NCBI GenBank assembly: GCA_037200985.1 | Contig: JBBCGJ010000001.1 | Span: 844,756 to 908,755 of the forward strand | DNA length: 64,000 nt | Reading direction: 5' to 3' | From: Rhizomicrobium sp. | GTDB lineage: Bacteria > Pseudomonadota > Alphaproteobacteria > Micropepsales > Micropepsaceae | Shown here: piece after piece, positions 48,057-56,431 of the stretch | Layout: each line of letters opens with the position of its first letter | How positions within the stretch are numbered: position 1 is the stretch's first letter | Notes under the pieces: generated by a model | The model's database searches: none | The model's input: only the letters and a program-made list of their open reading frames with translations | What the model was told of the DNA's origin: nothing | Made by a program: the position numbers and the translations under genes

Positions 48057-48800
48057 ATGACGCCCCGCAACGCCACCGCCGCCATTATCGGCGCCGGCGA
48101 CTATATCGGCTCCGCCATCGCGCGGAAATTCGCATCCGAGGGCTACACCGTCTTCGCCGGTCGGCGCACCGCCGACAAGCTCGCCCAACTCAAATCCGAC
48201 ATCGAATCCGGCGGCGGCCGCTGCGAGGCACGGGCTCTCGACGCCCGCAGGGAAGAGGACGTCGCGGCCTTCCTCAACGAGGCCGACGCGCATGCGCCGC
48301 TCGAAGTCTGCGTCTTCAACCCCGGCGCCAACGTCAACTTCCCGATCCTGGAGACCACCGAGCGCGTCTTCCGCAAGGTCTGGGAGATGGCCTGTTACGG
48401 CGGCTTCCTCACGGGCCGCGAGGCCGCCCGCCTGATGCTTCCGCGGGGCAGGGGCACCATCCTCTTCACCGGCGCAACCGCGAGCCTGCGCGGCGGCAAG
48501 GGCTATGCCGCCTTCGCCTCGGCCAAGTTCGGCCTGCGCGCCGTGGCGCAGAGCATGGCGCGCGAGTTGGGGCCCGAGAACATCCACGTCGCCCATCTCA
48601 TCATCGACGCCGGCGTCGACACGGCCTTCGTCAAGGAGCGCATCCGGGCCCGCGGCGGCGACGCGGCGGTCGCCGCCATCGCGCCGGACCAGCTCATGAA
48701 TCCGGAGTCCATCGCCGCCGCCTATTGGTATCTTCACACCCAGACGCGAGACGCCTGGACCTTCGAACTCGACGTGCGGCCCTACAAGGAGAGCTGGTGA
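48057..48800 (+). CDS. SDR-family oxidoreductase with atypical active site
   Basis: Short-chain dehydrogenase fold of 247 aa. The cofactor loop reads AAIIGAGDYIGSAIA, related to TGxxxGxG but altered. At the YxxxK position the sequence is AAFASAKFGLRAVAQS, so the catalytic Tyr is Phe while Lys is kept; the upstream Ser/Thr region is FTGATASLRGG. Ordinary SDR chemistry therefore looks compromised. GGAGG lies 8 bases before the ATG. The stop TGA overlaps the next ATG (TGATG), so it is coupled to the isomerase gene. Confidence 0.87.
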   Translation: MTPRNATAAIIGAGDYIGSAIARKFASEGYTVFAGRRTADKLAQLKSDIESGGGRCEARALDARREEDVAAFLNEADAHAPLEVCVFNPGANVNFPILETTERVFRKVWEMACYGGFLTGREAARLMLPRGRGTILFTGATASLRGGKGYAAFASAKFGLRAVAQSMARELGPENIHVAHLIIDAGVDTAFVKERIRARGGDAAVAAIAPDQLMNPESIAAAYWYLHTQTRDAWTFELDVRPYKESW

Positions 48801-49399
48801 TGTCCTCCGTGGAATTCCTGTTCGATTTCGGCAGTCCCAACGCCTTCTTCGCCCACCGGGTCATCCCCGAGATCGAAAAGCGCACCGGCGCCAAATGCGA
48901 GTACATGCCCGTCCTGCTCGGCGGCATCTTCAAGGCGACGGGCAACCAGTCGCCGATGCAGGCCTTCGGCCACATCCAGAACAAGATGGCCTATGAACAG
49001 CTCGAGACCCAGCGCTTCATCCGCCGCCACCACATCGACGACTTCACGTTCAACCCGTTCTTCCCGATCAACACGCTGAACCTGATGCGCATGGCGGTCG
49101 CGGCGCAGAACGAGGGCATTCTGCCCGCCTACATGGACGCCGTGTTCCGCGCCATGTGGATAGAGCCCAAGAAGATGGACGACCCCGAGGTCGCGAAGGC
49201 GGCGCTGGCCGCGTCCGGCCTCGACCCGGCGCTGTACGAGCGCGGCCAGGCCCCCGACGTGAAGGCCAGGCTGATCGCCAACACCGAGGCCGCCGTCGCC
49301 CGCGGCGCCTTCGGCATCCCGACCTTCTTCGTGGACGACGAGATGTTCTTCGGCAAGGACCGCCTGCGGGACGTGGAGGAGGCGATCCGGGGCTTTTGA
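48800..49399 (+). CDS. 2-hydroxychromene-2-carboxylate isomerase-like (DsbA/GST-kappa fold)
   Basis: Protein of 199 aa with a thioredoxin-like DsbA/GST-kappa fold. It opens VEFLFDFGSPNAFFAHRVIP (the SPN active-site Ser motif), then FKATGNQSPM and a C-terminal ANTEAAVARGAFGIPTFFVD followed by FFGKDRLRDVEEAI, the classic signature. Family members isomerise chromene acids with glutathione in aromatic degradation; others have unknown substrates. It overlaps the SDR stop. A distant homologue lies at 54024. Confidence 0.93.
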   Translation: MSSVEFLFDFGSPNAFFAHRVIPEIEKRTGAKCEYMPVLLGGIFKATGNQSPMQAFGHIQNKMAYEQLETQRFIRRHHIDDFTFNPFFPINTLNLMRMAVAAQNEGILPAYMDAVFRAMWIEPKKMDDPEVAKAALAASGLDPALYERGQAPDVKARLIANTEAAVARGAFGIPTFFVDDEMFFGKDRLRDVEEAIRGF

Positions 49400-49517
49400 C
49401 AATTGCCGTGGACCTGCGCCGCGCGCGCCCCTATTCTTCCTCCCGGAATTCAACGTCACCACAGAAGTGCCTGAATCCGCTGCCAGAAGGGATATCAGGC
49501 TTCCGGAGCAAACATTC

Positions 49518-50042
49518 ATGATTCGGCCGACCCTTCTTGTCGCCCTCATCGGCGCCGCCGTCCTCGTCGCCGGTCCCGCCGCGGCCGACGACGCGACCCT
49601 TCTCGGCGTGTCCCGGGACTGGTCTGCCTTCACCTCCGGCACGGGCGCGGACAAGACCTGCTACGCCATGTCCAAGCCTACTGACAGCACGCCGCGGAAG
49701 ATCAAGCGCGATCCGATCTTCTTCCTGATCACCGACTGGCCGGCGCGCAAGACGAAGTCCGAGCCCGAGGCCGTCCCCGGCTACCAGTACAAGGACGGCA
49801 GCACCGTCACCGCCCAGGTCGGCTCCGATTCGTTCGAATTCTTCACCCAGAACGACGGCGGCGCCGGCGCGGCCTGGATTCGCAAGCGCGCCGACGAGGT
49901 CCGCCTGGTCACGGCGATGCGGAACGGCCAGTCGCTGGTGGTCACAGGCACGAGCAAGCGCGGCACGGTCACCAAGGACACCTATTCCCTGGCCGGCCTC
50001 GGTGACGCGCTGGACCGCATCCACAAAGCCTGCGGAATGTAG
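49518..50042 (+). CDS. invasion-associated locus B (IalB)-like periplasmic protein
   Basis: Exported protein of 174 aa. The signal peptide (IRPTLLVALIGAAVLVAGPAAA) is cleaved near residue 24. The mature part has the IalB pattern: DWSAFTSG, the first Cys in KTCYAMSKP, YKDGSTVTAQVGSDSFEFF, AAWIRKRADEVRLVTAM and a final IHKACGM Cys that likely forms a disulfide with the first. GGAGC lies about 9 bases before the ATG. Its role is unclear outside Bartonella, where IalB aids erythrocyte entry. Confidence 0.87.
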   Translation: MIRPTLLVALIGAAVLVAGPAAADDATLLGVSRDWSAFTSGTGADKTCYAMSKPTDSTPRKIKRDPIFFLITDWPARKTKSEPEAVPGYQYKDGSTVTAQVGSDSFEFFTQNDGGAGAAWIRKRADEVRLVTAMRNGQSLVVTGTSKRGTVTKDTYSLAGLGDALDRIHKACGM

Positions 50043-50049
50043 GAGTTCC

Positions 50050-50184
50050 TACCCTCCCCTTGAGGGAGGGTCGAAAAATCCGAAGGATTTTTCGGGGAGG
50101 GGTCGGGCCGCGGCGCCAAACCCCTCCCCGAAAAATTTCTCGCTCCGCTCGAAATTTTGTCGACCCTCCCTCAAGGGGAGAGTG
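50050..50184. repeat. nested inverted repeat about 135 bp long
   Basis: The outer arms are 21-bp perfect complements starting CTCCCCTTGAGGGAGGGT (50054) and ending CCCTCAAGGGGAG (50180). An inner pair, TTTTCGGGGAGGGGT and ACCCCTCCCCGAAAAA, is also perfect. Further pairing (CGAAGGATTTTTCG) makes a multi-branched fold likely. It lies between the IalB-like gene and rlmN; the first 15 bases resemble the thpR-end palindrome at 23431. No ORF of note lies in it. Confidence 0.9.
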
Positions 50185-50198
50185 ATAATAGCTCCCCC

Positions 50199-51323
50199 AT
50201 GACCGTCTCCACCCTCATCGGCCTTTCGCCCGACGCGCTGCAAACCGCGCTGCGCGATGCCGGCCTGCCCGAGAAGGCCGCGCCGATGCGCGCGCGGCAG
50301 CTTTGGAACTGGGTCTATGTCCATGGCGCGAAGGATTTCGCGTCCATGACCAATCTCGCCAAGGACGTCCGCGCGACCCTCGCCGACAGCTTCACGCTGG
50401 CCCGCCCCGAAATCGTCACGGAGCAGATTTCCAATGACGGCACGCGCAAATGGCTGCTGCGCACAGGCCCGGGCATCGAGTTCGAGACCGTGTTCATCCC
50501 GGAACCGGGCAGGGGCACGCTCTGCGTCTCCTCCCAGGTCGGCTGCACGCTGAATTGCCGCTTCTGCCACACCGGCACGCAGAAGCTGGTGCGCAACCTC
50601 ACACCCGCCGAGATCGTCGGCCAGGTGATGGTCGCCAAGGATTCGCTGGCCGACTGGCCGTCCACCAAGGAAGAGCGCCGCATCACCAATGTCGTGATGA
50701 TGGGCATGGGCGAGCCGCTCTATAATTTCGACAATGTGAAGGCGGCGCTCGCCATCGTCGCCGACGGCGAGGCGCTGGCGCTGTCGAAGCGCCGGGTCAC
50801 GCTCTCCACGGCCGGCGTGGTTCCGATGATCCCGCGCGCCGGTGCCGAGATCGGCTCGTCGCTGGCGATTTCGCTGCACGCGGTGCGCGACGACATCCGC
50901 GACGTCATCGTGCCGATCAACAAGAAATACCCGCTAAAGGAATTGCTGGAGGCCTGCCGCACCTATCCCGGCGTCTCCAATGCGCGGCGCATCACCTTCG
51001 AATATGTGATGCTCAAAGGCGTGAATGACAGCCTGGCCGAGGCGCGCGAGCTGGTGAAGCTGATCAAGGGCATCCCGGCCAAGATCAACCTGATCCCGTT
51101 CAACCCCTGGCCCGGCGCGCCTTACGAGTGCTCCGACTGGAGTCAGATCGAGGCCTTCGCCGAGATCGTGAACCGCGCCGGCTATGCGAGCCCGGTCCGC
51201 ACCCCGCGCGGCCGGGACATCATGGCCGCCTGCGGCCAGCTCAAGAGCGAGAGCGTGAAGCTGAAGGCGAAAGACCGCCTCGCCGACCTCGAAAGCGCGT
51301 CGCTTGCGCGGTTGCCCAGCTAG
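50199..51323 (+). CDS. rlmN: dual-specificity RNA methyltransferase RlmN
   Basis: Radical SAM methyltransferase of 374 aa that makes m2A2503 in 23S rRNA and m2A37 in tRNA. The cluster motif is [11 protein letters not shown] (C-x3-C-x2-C, about residues 119-129). [26 protein letters not shown] and [14 protein letters not shown] follow, and the second catalytic Cys is in [12 protein letters not shown] near the C-terminus. The ATG at 50199 is chosen because upstream codons lie in the repeat. There is a poor ribosome site, AGAGTGATAATAG. Confidence 0.97.
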   Translation: MTVSTLIGLSPDALQTALRDAGLPEKAAPMRARQLWNWVYVHGAKDFASMTNLAKDVRATLADSFTLARPEIVTEQISNDGTRKWLLRTGPGIEFETVFIPEPGRGTLCVSSQVGCTLNCRFCHTGTQKLVRNLTPAEIVGQVMVAKDSLADWPSTKEERRITNVVMMGMGEPLYNFDNVKAALAIVADGEALALSKRRVTLSTAGVVPMIPRAGAEIGSSLAISLHAVRDDIRDVIVPINKKYPLKELLEACRTYPGVSNARRITFEYVMLKGVNDSLAEARELVKLIKGIPAKINLIPFNPWPGAPYECSDWSQIEAFAEIVNRAGYASPVRTPRGRDIMAACGQLKSESVKLKAKDRLADLESASLARLPS

Positions 51324-51379
51324 ATATTGGACAACACAGGCAAGGTCGCGTGCCGCGTCGCCGCGGCACGCGCCTCACG

Positions 51380-51967
51380 TCAGGCCGCCAGCGGGAGGAT
51401 ACGCCAGCGGCGGGCTGCTTCTGCAACGCGCTGGCCGAGATGCTCGGCGGTGCGCTTGTCGGATGCGGTGGGACCGACCTCCGGGCCGCCATCGGCCGGC
51501 GACTGCGCCATGGCGCCGAGGAAGCCGCCGAGACGGTTCAGATCCTCGGGCGAGCCCTTGGAATGGTTGTTGCCCGGCATCAGGCCGAGATTGACCCACA
51601 CCATGCCGTGCTGCGCGGCGAAGATCGAAAGCTGGATCAGCGAATTCAGCTTGTCGCCGCTATGGCTGGCGGAATTGGTGAAGCCGGCCGCGATCTTGTC
51701 GTTCAGCTTGCCCCACACCTTGGACGTCGCGTCCATGAAGGTTTTGAACGGCCCCGACACGCTGCCCATATAGGTCGGCGAGCCCAGGATGATGGCGTCG
51801 GCGGCTTCGAGCTTCGCCAGCACCGGTGTGAAATCCTTTTCGCCGCCTTCGATGCGGATCAGCTCGACCTGCGTGCCGGGCACCCGGCCCGCGCCGGCGG
51901 CGACGGCCTTGGCCTGTTCGGCGGTATGGCCATAGCCCGAATGATAGACAACAACGACCTTGCTCAC
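51380..51967 (-). CDS. wrbA: NAD(P)H:quinone oxidoreductase WrbA
   Basis: Flavodoxin-like quinone reductase of 195 aa. The FMN loop is VVVYHSGYGHTAEQAKAVA (about residues 4-22). SPTYMGSVSGPFKTFMDAT, AAGFTNSASHSGDKLNSL and GLMPGNNHSKGSPEDLNRLGG follow. It detoxifies quinones by two-electron reduction. The GTG start at 51967 follows GGAGG with an optimal spacing. It sits just downstream of an Rrf2 regulator gene and of a 17-bp perfect palindrome. Confidence 0.94.
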   Translation of the reverse strand: MSKVVVVYHSGYGHTAEQAKAVAAGAGRVPGTQVELIRIEGGEKDFTPVLAKLEAADAIILGSPTYMGSVSGPFKTFMDATSKVWGKLNDKIAAGFTNSASHSGDKLNSLIQLSIFAAQHGMVWVNLGLMPGNNHSKGSPEDLNRLGGFLGAMAQSPADGGPEVGPTASDKRTAEHLGQRVAEAARRWRILPLAA

Positions 51968-51991
51968 GATGACCTCCGTTTGATTGATATA

Positions 51992-52008
51992 GTAACTGTT
52001 ACAGTTAC
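51992..52008 (-). promoter_or_regulatory. 17-bp perfect palindrome upstream of wrbA
   Basis: GTAACTGTTACAGTTAC is a perfect inverted repeat of 8-bp arms around one base, 25 bases before the wrbA start. The minus-strand neighbour TACTATAT could be the -10, so a bound regulator would block it. The Rrf2-family protein encoded immediately upstream is the obvious candidate (inference). Confidence 0.75.
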
Positions 52009-52044
52009 AAATATGGGTCGGGACAGCCGCCGGCAAGGCCTGCG

Positions 52045-52485
52045 TCAAACCGGCTCGGCGGGGGCGGTCTCGACCGTCTTGAGCACGCTGGCGAGCGTTG
52101 TTTTCACAAGGGAATTCCGCGCCGCCTCGTCGATCGAGCGGACGATGCCGCAGATCACGCCGGGGGCGGCGCGGCCGATCGGGCACTCCGTGTCGGCTTT
52201 CTCGCGAAAGCCCAGCGCGGCGTTTTCCTCCACCGCGTCGTAGATGTCGCTGAGATGGATTTTCCGGGCATCGCGCGCCAGCCAGGTGCCGCCCAGAGCG
52301 CCCGCGCGCGTCTCCAAGAGCCCGGCCGAAGCCAGCGCGCCGATCACCCGCCGCACGACCACCGGGTTCGCGCCGATGCTGTCCGCCAGATAGCCGGACG
52401 TTACGGCATGCTCGGCCGAGGTGGCGTCCTCATGCGCGAGAAGCACCATGACGTGCACGGCGGTTGCAAAGCGAAGGCTGGCCAT
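52045..52485 (-). CDS. Rrf2-family transcriptional regulator
   Basis: Regulator of 146 aa. The winged-helix part is LRFATAVHVMVLLAHED, SGYLADSIGANPVVVRRVIGALASAGLLETRAGALGGTWLARD. Only one Cys pattern, TECPIGRAAPGVICGIV, follows the HTH (2 Cys), so it lacks the three-Cys cluster of IscR/NsrR and may sense electrophiles or redox by thiol switching. It is encoded upstream of wrbA on the same strand. The gene order and palindrome suggest control of wrbA. Confidence 0.9.
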   Translation of the reverse strand: MASLRFATAVHVMVLLAHEDATSAEHAVTSGYLADSIGANPVVVRRVIGALASAGLLETRAGALGGTWLARDARKIHLSDIYDAVEENAALGFREKADTECPIGRAAPGVICGIVRSIDEAARNSLVKTTLASVLKTVETAPAEPV

Positions 52486-52640
52486 GCACTAGCAATAATA
52501 CCGCGTATAGATAATTCAAGCTGCGGCTCGTCCATCCGCAAGCGCCCGCGTTCACGTCTGCGTTCCTCCGTTCTCACCCGGACAATCGGCGTCGCCAGAT
52601 TCCGCTTGCCCGGACCGCGCCGGAGCCGGAGAGTTTCGCG

Positions 52641-53384
52641 ATGGAAAATCTCTTTGATCTGTCGAACAAGATCGCCCTGGTGACAGGCGGCAGTCGCGGG
52701 CTCGGCCGCGCCATGGTGCTGGCCTTCGCCAGGGCCGGTGCCGATATCGTGATCGCCAGCCGCAAGCTCGACGCCTGCGAGGCCGTCGCCCGGGAGGTCG
52801 AGGCGCTCGGCCGCCGCGCGCTGCCCGTCGCGGCCCATGTCGGCAAATGGAGCGACAATGACCGCCTGGCCGACGCGGCTCATGCGCATTTCGGGCGCGT
52901 CGACATCCTGGTCAACAATGCCGGCATGTCGCCGCTGGCGCCGTCGCTGTCGGCCACGACCGAAGAACTGTTCGACAAGATCGTCGACGTGAACTTCAAG
53001 GGCCCGTTCCGCCTCTCGGCGCTGATCGGCGAGCGGATGATGGCGGGCGCGGGCGGCACGATCGTCAATCTGTCGAGCTCGGCTGCGTTCAAGCCGGAGC
53101 CGGCGACGGTTCCCTATTCCGGCGCCAAGGCGGCGATCAATGCGATGACGGTGGCGCTGGCCAAGGCCTTCGCGCCCAAGGTGCGGGTGAACGCCATCGC
53201 GCCCGGCCCGTTCCTCACCGACGTCTCCGGCGCCTGGCGCGACAACGAGGCGTTCAAGCGCCAGCTCGGCCTCAAGCGCTTCGGCGAGCCGGACGAGATC
53301 GTCGGCACCGCGCTCTATCTCGCGAGCGACGCGTCGTCCTTCACCACGGGCGCGACGATCCGCGTCGACGGCGGCGTCTGGTAG
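52641..53384 (+). CDS. SDR-family NAD(P)-dependent oxidoreductase
   Basis: Classical SDR of 247 aa. It has TGGSRGLGRAM (TGxxxGxG, about residues 15-25), NNAGMSP (NNAG, about 94) and LSSSAAFKPEPATVPYSGAK with the catalytic Ser, Tyr and Lys. The C-terminal FTTGATIRVDGGVW is typical of FabG/gluconate dehydrogenase-like members. The substrate is unknown. GGAGAG lies about 8 bases before the ATG. Confidence 0.93.
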   Translation: MENLFDLSNKIALVTGGSRGLGRAMVLAFARAGADIVIASRKLDACEAVAREVEALGRRALPVAAHVGKWSDNDRLADAAHAHFGRVDILVNNAGMSPLAPSLSATTEELFDKIVDVNFKGPFRLSALIGERMMAGAGGTIVNLSSSAAFKPEPATVPYSGAKAAINAMTVALAKAFAPKVRVNAIAPGPFLTDVSGAWRDNEAFKRQLGLKRFGEPDEIVGTALYLASDASSFTTGATIRVDGGVW

Positions 53385-53491
53385 CTTGACTTGGCCGCGG
53401 CGGCGTTTCACCATCGCGTCTCTCCTCCAAAATCCGTCCAACCGTCCCGCGGCCGCGCCTTTGCGTCCGCGCGCGATATCCGTGAGGCATC

Positions 53492-54052
53492 ATGCTGCGA
53501 AACAACTTTCACATCCTCTCCGGCGGTCCCGGCGCCGGAAAGACCACGCTGCTCGAAGCCCTGCGCGGGGCCGGCTATCTTTGCGTCGATGAGGCGGCGC
53601 GAAAGGTCCTGCGGCAGCAGGCGGCCATCGGCGGCAATGCCACCCATGATGGCGACCGCGCCCGCTATCGCGATCTCACCTTCCAGCAGGAATTGGCAGA
53701 CTACCACGCGGTGGTGGAGACCTCCGCGCCGGTGTTCTTCGACCGCGCCATTCCCGAGCTTTCCGGCTACGGCAATCCGCCGGGCGCCGGCGATCCGCCC
53801 GCGCTGACGGATGCCATCGCGCAATGCCGCTACAACGAGACGGTTTTCCTCTTCCCGCCCTGGCCGGAAATCTACGTCCCCGACGAAGAGCGCAAGCACG
53901 ATTTCGCCGAGGCGGTCGCGGTCTTCGAGACCATCGCCGCCACCTACCGCCGCCTGGGTTACCGCCCCGTCGAGGTGCCGCGCGCCAGCGTCGAGGAACG
54001 CCTGCGCTTCGTGCTGGACGCCGTCAGGGATTTCGCGCTGCCCATGCAATAG
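53492..54052 (+). CDS. AAA-family ATPase / kinase-like protein
   Basis: P-loop protein of 186 aa of the AAA_28 type. Walker A is SGGPGAGKTTLLEAL (Lys17), followed by CVDEAARKVL and a Walker-B-like region VFFDRAIPELSGY. The C-terminal ERKHDFAEAVAVFETIAATYRRLG is characteristic of the family. Proposed to be a nucleotide kinase-like enzyme; function is unproven. It converges with and overlaps the DsbA-like gene by 29 bases (54024-54052). Confidence 0.87.
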   Translation: MLRNNFHILSGGPGAGKTTLLEALRGAGYLCVDEAARKVLRQQAAIGGNATHDGDRARYRDLTFQQELADYHAVVETSAPVFFDRAIPELSGYGNPPGAGDPPALTDAIAQCRYNETVFLFPPWPEIYVPDEERKHDFAEAVAVFETIAATYRRLGYRPVEVPRASVEERLRFVLDAVRDFALPMQ

Positions 54053-54614
54053 CCTCTTCCAGGCGGTCATTCCCCCAGAACATCTCGCCGCCCGCAATGA
54101 CGCTCGGCGCGCCGAACACGCCCCTTGCGACGGCTTCCTCGTTTTGCGTCCGCAATCTTGCCTTGTTCTCGGGCGTGTTGGCGGCCGCCACGGCCGCCGC
54201 CGGGTCGGTGCCGACCCGCGCCAGCATGTCGGCCAGCACGTCGTCGTCGGCTATGTCCTTTCGCTCGGCGAAATTCGCCGTATAGACCGCGCGCACGAAA
54301 TCCGGCATCCAGTCTTCGCCTTCAGCCGCCAGCGCGATCCGCGCCGCCTTGAGGCCGTTCTGCGGAAACCGCAGCGGCGGCAGCGCGAGGGCCACGTCTT
54401 CCCGCGCGCAGATGCGCGCCAGATCGCGCCACATATACGCGCCCTTCGCGGGGTTGAGATTGAACGGCGAGTCGCCCCACCCCTGCGCGGCGAAGATCGG
54501 CCCCAACAGGAACGGCCGCCAGCGCAGGTGCACGCCTGCCGCCTGGGCGAGCCGCCCCACCCGCATCGCCGCGGGATAGGAATAGGTGCTCGCGAACTCG
54601 AACCAGAAGTCCAT
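54024..54614 (-). CDS. 2-hydroxychromene-2-carboxylate isomerase-like protein
   Basis: DsbA/GST-kappa fold protein of 196 aa. The N-terminus MDFWFEFASTYSYPAAMR carries the active-site region, then RPFLLGPIFAAQGWGDSPFN. The C-terminal NTPENKARLRTQNEEAVARG leads into VFGAPSVIAGGEMFWGNDRLEEAI. It is a distant paralogue of the gene at 48800. The start at 54614 gives the usual family N-terminus; a longer frame from 54698 adds a basic stretch. Confidence 0.92.
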   Translation of the reverse strand: MDFWFEFASTYSYPAAMRVGRLAQAAGVHLRWRPFLLGPIFAAQGWGDSPFNLNPAKGAYMWRDLARICAREDVALALPPLRFPQNGLKAARIALAAEGEDWMPDFVRAVYTANFAERKDIADDDVLADMLARVGTDPAAAVAAANTPENKARLRTQNEEAVARGVFGAPSVIAGGEMFWGNDRLEEAIAWAARNP

Positions 54615-54709
54615 CGCCGCCGCTCCGCATCGTGCCGCCGCCATCCTTAGCGCAAGTCGTTTCCGCGATGGCGCATTGCCATCGCGCCGCAAACGCATGC
54701 CGCGCCCGC

Positions 54710-54736
54710 TTGACGACTGCGTGGACCGGCTATCTA
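54710..54736 (+). promoter_or_regulatory. weak candidate argG promoter
   Basis: TTGACG (54710-54715) and TATCTA (54731-54736) are separated by only 15 bases, so it is a weak match. The gap between the divergent isomerase gene and argG (about 195 bases) has no other clear signal. Confidence 0.3.
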
Positions 54737-54810
54737 ACCGACGGTCAGTCCGAATTGTCCGGTCGGGACGGGTCGGAAATGATTAAACCGTTGATTTCAT
54801 GGGACAAGTC

Positions 54811-56046
54811 ATGGCGCAAAAGGGCGTGAAGAAAGTCGTGCTGGCCTATTCGGGCGGCCTCGACACCTCGGTCATCCTGAAATGGCTGCAGACCGAATAC
54901 GGCGCCGAGGTCGTCACCTTCACCGCCGATCTGGGGCAAGGGGAGGAGCTCGGTCCGGCGCGCGAGAAGGCGCTCTTGCTCGGCATCAAGCCGCAGAACA
55001 TCTACATCGAGGACGTGCGCGAGGAATTCGTGCGCGACTACGTTTTCCCGATGTTCCGCGCCAATGCGCAGTACGAGGGCGTCTACCTGCTCGGCACCTC
55101 CATCGCGCGGCCCTTGATCGCCAAGAAGCAGATCGAGATCGCGCAGAAGGTCGGCGCCGACGCGGTCAGCCACGGCTCGACCGGCAAGGGCAACGACCAG
55201 GTGCGCTACGAACTCAGCTATTACGCTCTCAAGCCCGACATCAAGATCATCGCGCCCTGGCGCGAATGGGACCTCACCAGCCGCACCAGGCTCCTGGAGT
55301 TCGCCGAGAAGCACCAGATCCCGATCGCCAAGGACAAGCGCGGCGAGGCGCCGTTCTCGGTCGACGCGAACCTGCTGCACTCCTCCTCGGAAGGAAAGGT
55401 TCTGGAAGACCCCGCCGTCGAAGCCGACAGCATCGTCTATCAGCGCACCATCTCGCCCGAGGACGCACCGGACAAGGCGACGGTGGTCGAGATCGGCTTC
55501 GAGAACGGCGACGCGGTCTCCATCGACGGCCAGGCGCTATCGCCCGCCACGCTCCTTGCCAGGCTCAACGAGCTCGGCAAGGCCAACGGCATCGGCCGGC
55601 TCGACCTGGTGGAGAACCGCTTCGTCGGCATGAAGTCGCGCGGCATCTACGAGACGCCGGGCGGCACGATCCTGCTCGCCGCCCATCGCGCGATGGAATC
55701 GATCACGCTCGACCGCGGCGCAGCCCATCTGAAGGACGATCTGATGCCGCGCTATGCCGAGCTGATCTATAACGGCTTCTGGTTCACGCCGGAGCGCGAG
55801 ATGCTCCAGGCCCTGATCGACAAGAGCCAGCAATTCGTCACCGGAACGGTGCGGCTCAAGCTCTACAAGGGCAACACGATGACGATCGGGCGCGCGTCGC
55901 CCTATTCGCTCTATGCGCAGGATCTGGTGACGTTCGAGGACGACCAGGGCGCCTACGACCAGCGCGACGCCACCGGCTTCATCAAGCTCAACGCGCTCAG
56001 GCTGCGCACCCTGGCGATGCGCAAGCGGAAGGCGGAGAAGAAATAG
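54811..56046 (+). CDS. argG: argininosuccinate synthase
   Basis: ArgG of 411 aa joins citrulline and aspartate with ATP in arginine synthesis. The ATP-pyrophosphatase motif is [18 protein letters not shown] (about residues 8-25). [19 protein letters not shown], the citrulline/aspartate-site residues and [14 protein letters not shown] follow. The start at 54811 (MAQKGV) is preferred to 54799 because GGGACAAGTC precedes it. Full length. Confidence 0.97.
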   Translation: MAQKGVKKVVLAYSGGLDTSVILKWLQTEYGAEVVTFTADLGQGEELGPAREKALLLGIKPQNIYIEDVREEFVRDYVFPMFRANAQYEGVYLLGTSIARPLIAKKQIEIAQKVGADAVSHGSTGKGNDQVRYELSYYALKPDIKIIAPWREWDLTSRTRLLEFAEKHQIPIAKDKRGEAPFSVDANLLHSSSEGKVLEDPAVEADSIVYQRTISPEDAPDKATVVEIGFENGDAVSIDGQALSPATLLARLNELGKANGIGRLDLVENRFVGMKSRGIYETPGGTILLAAHRAMESITLDRGAAHLKDDLMPRYAELIYNGFWFTPEREMLQALIDKSQQFVTGTVRLKLYKGNTMTIGRASPYSLYAQDLVTFEDDQGAYDQRDATGFIKLNALRLRTLAMRKRKAEKK

Positions 56047-56054
56047 CTTGCGCT

Positions 56055-56076
56055 ATGGTAACGCATACGGTACCAT
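56055..56076 (+). promoter_or_regulatory. operator-like palindrome of the HigBA-type pair
   Basis: ATGGTA and TACCAT are exact complementary ends of a 22-bp palindrome with 18 of 22 symmetric positions, 4 bases before the toxin ATG. HigA-like antitoxins bind such promoter sites. Confidence 0.55.
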
Positions 56077-56080
56077 CTAG

Positions 56081-56431
56081 ATGATCAGATTGCTCGAATA
56101 TCTGGATGCAAGCGGTCGCAATCCATTTGTTCGGTGGCGAGAGAAATTGGATGACGTCGCACGTGCGCGCGTGACTACCGCGCTGCTTCGGCTGGAAGAA
56201 GGCAATATATCGAATCTAAAAGGCGTCGGCGGCGGTCTTGTCGAACTGAGGATCGCTTTCGGTCCCGGCTATCGCGTCTATCTCGCCTGGGATGGTCCGG
56301 CATTGATCGTGTTGTTTGGAGGTGGGACCCAAGGCACGGCAGCAGGCGGATATCGAGACGGCGCGCGGACGGCTGGCGGACTACCGTCGGCGCGTCAAGC
56401 AAGGAGGTTAGACAATGCCCCTGACCCATGA
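56081..56431 (+). pseudogene. HigB/RelE-type toxin gene, frameshifted near its 3' end
   Basis: The first ~83 residues match the addiction-module killer family: LLEYLDASGRNPFVRWREKL, LEEGNISNLKGVGGGLVELR and FGPGYRVYLAWDGPALIVLFGGG. After that the frame runs TQGTAAGGYRDGARTAGG, which is foreign to the family. Removing one C from the CCC at 56328-56330 restores KARQQADIETARGRLADYRR, ending at a TAG at 56409-56411, exactly before the antitoxin start. A one-base insertion therefore broke the gene; the present reading overlaps the antitoxin instead. It could also be a sequencing error. Confidence 0.8.
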
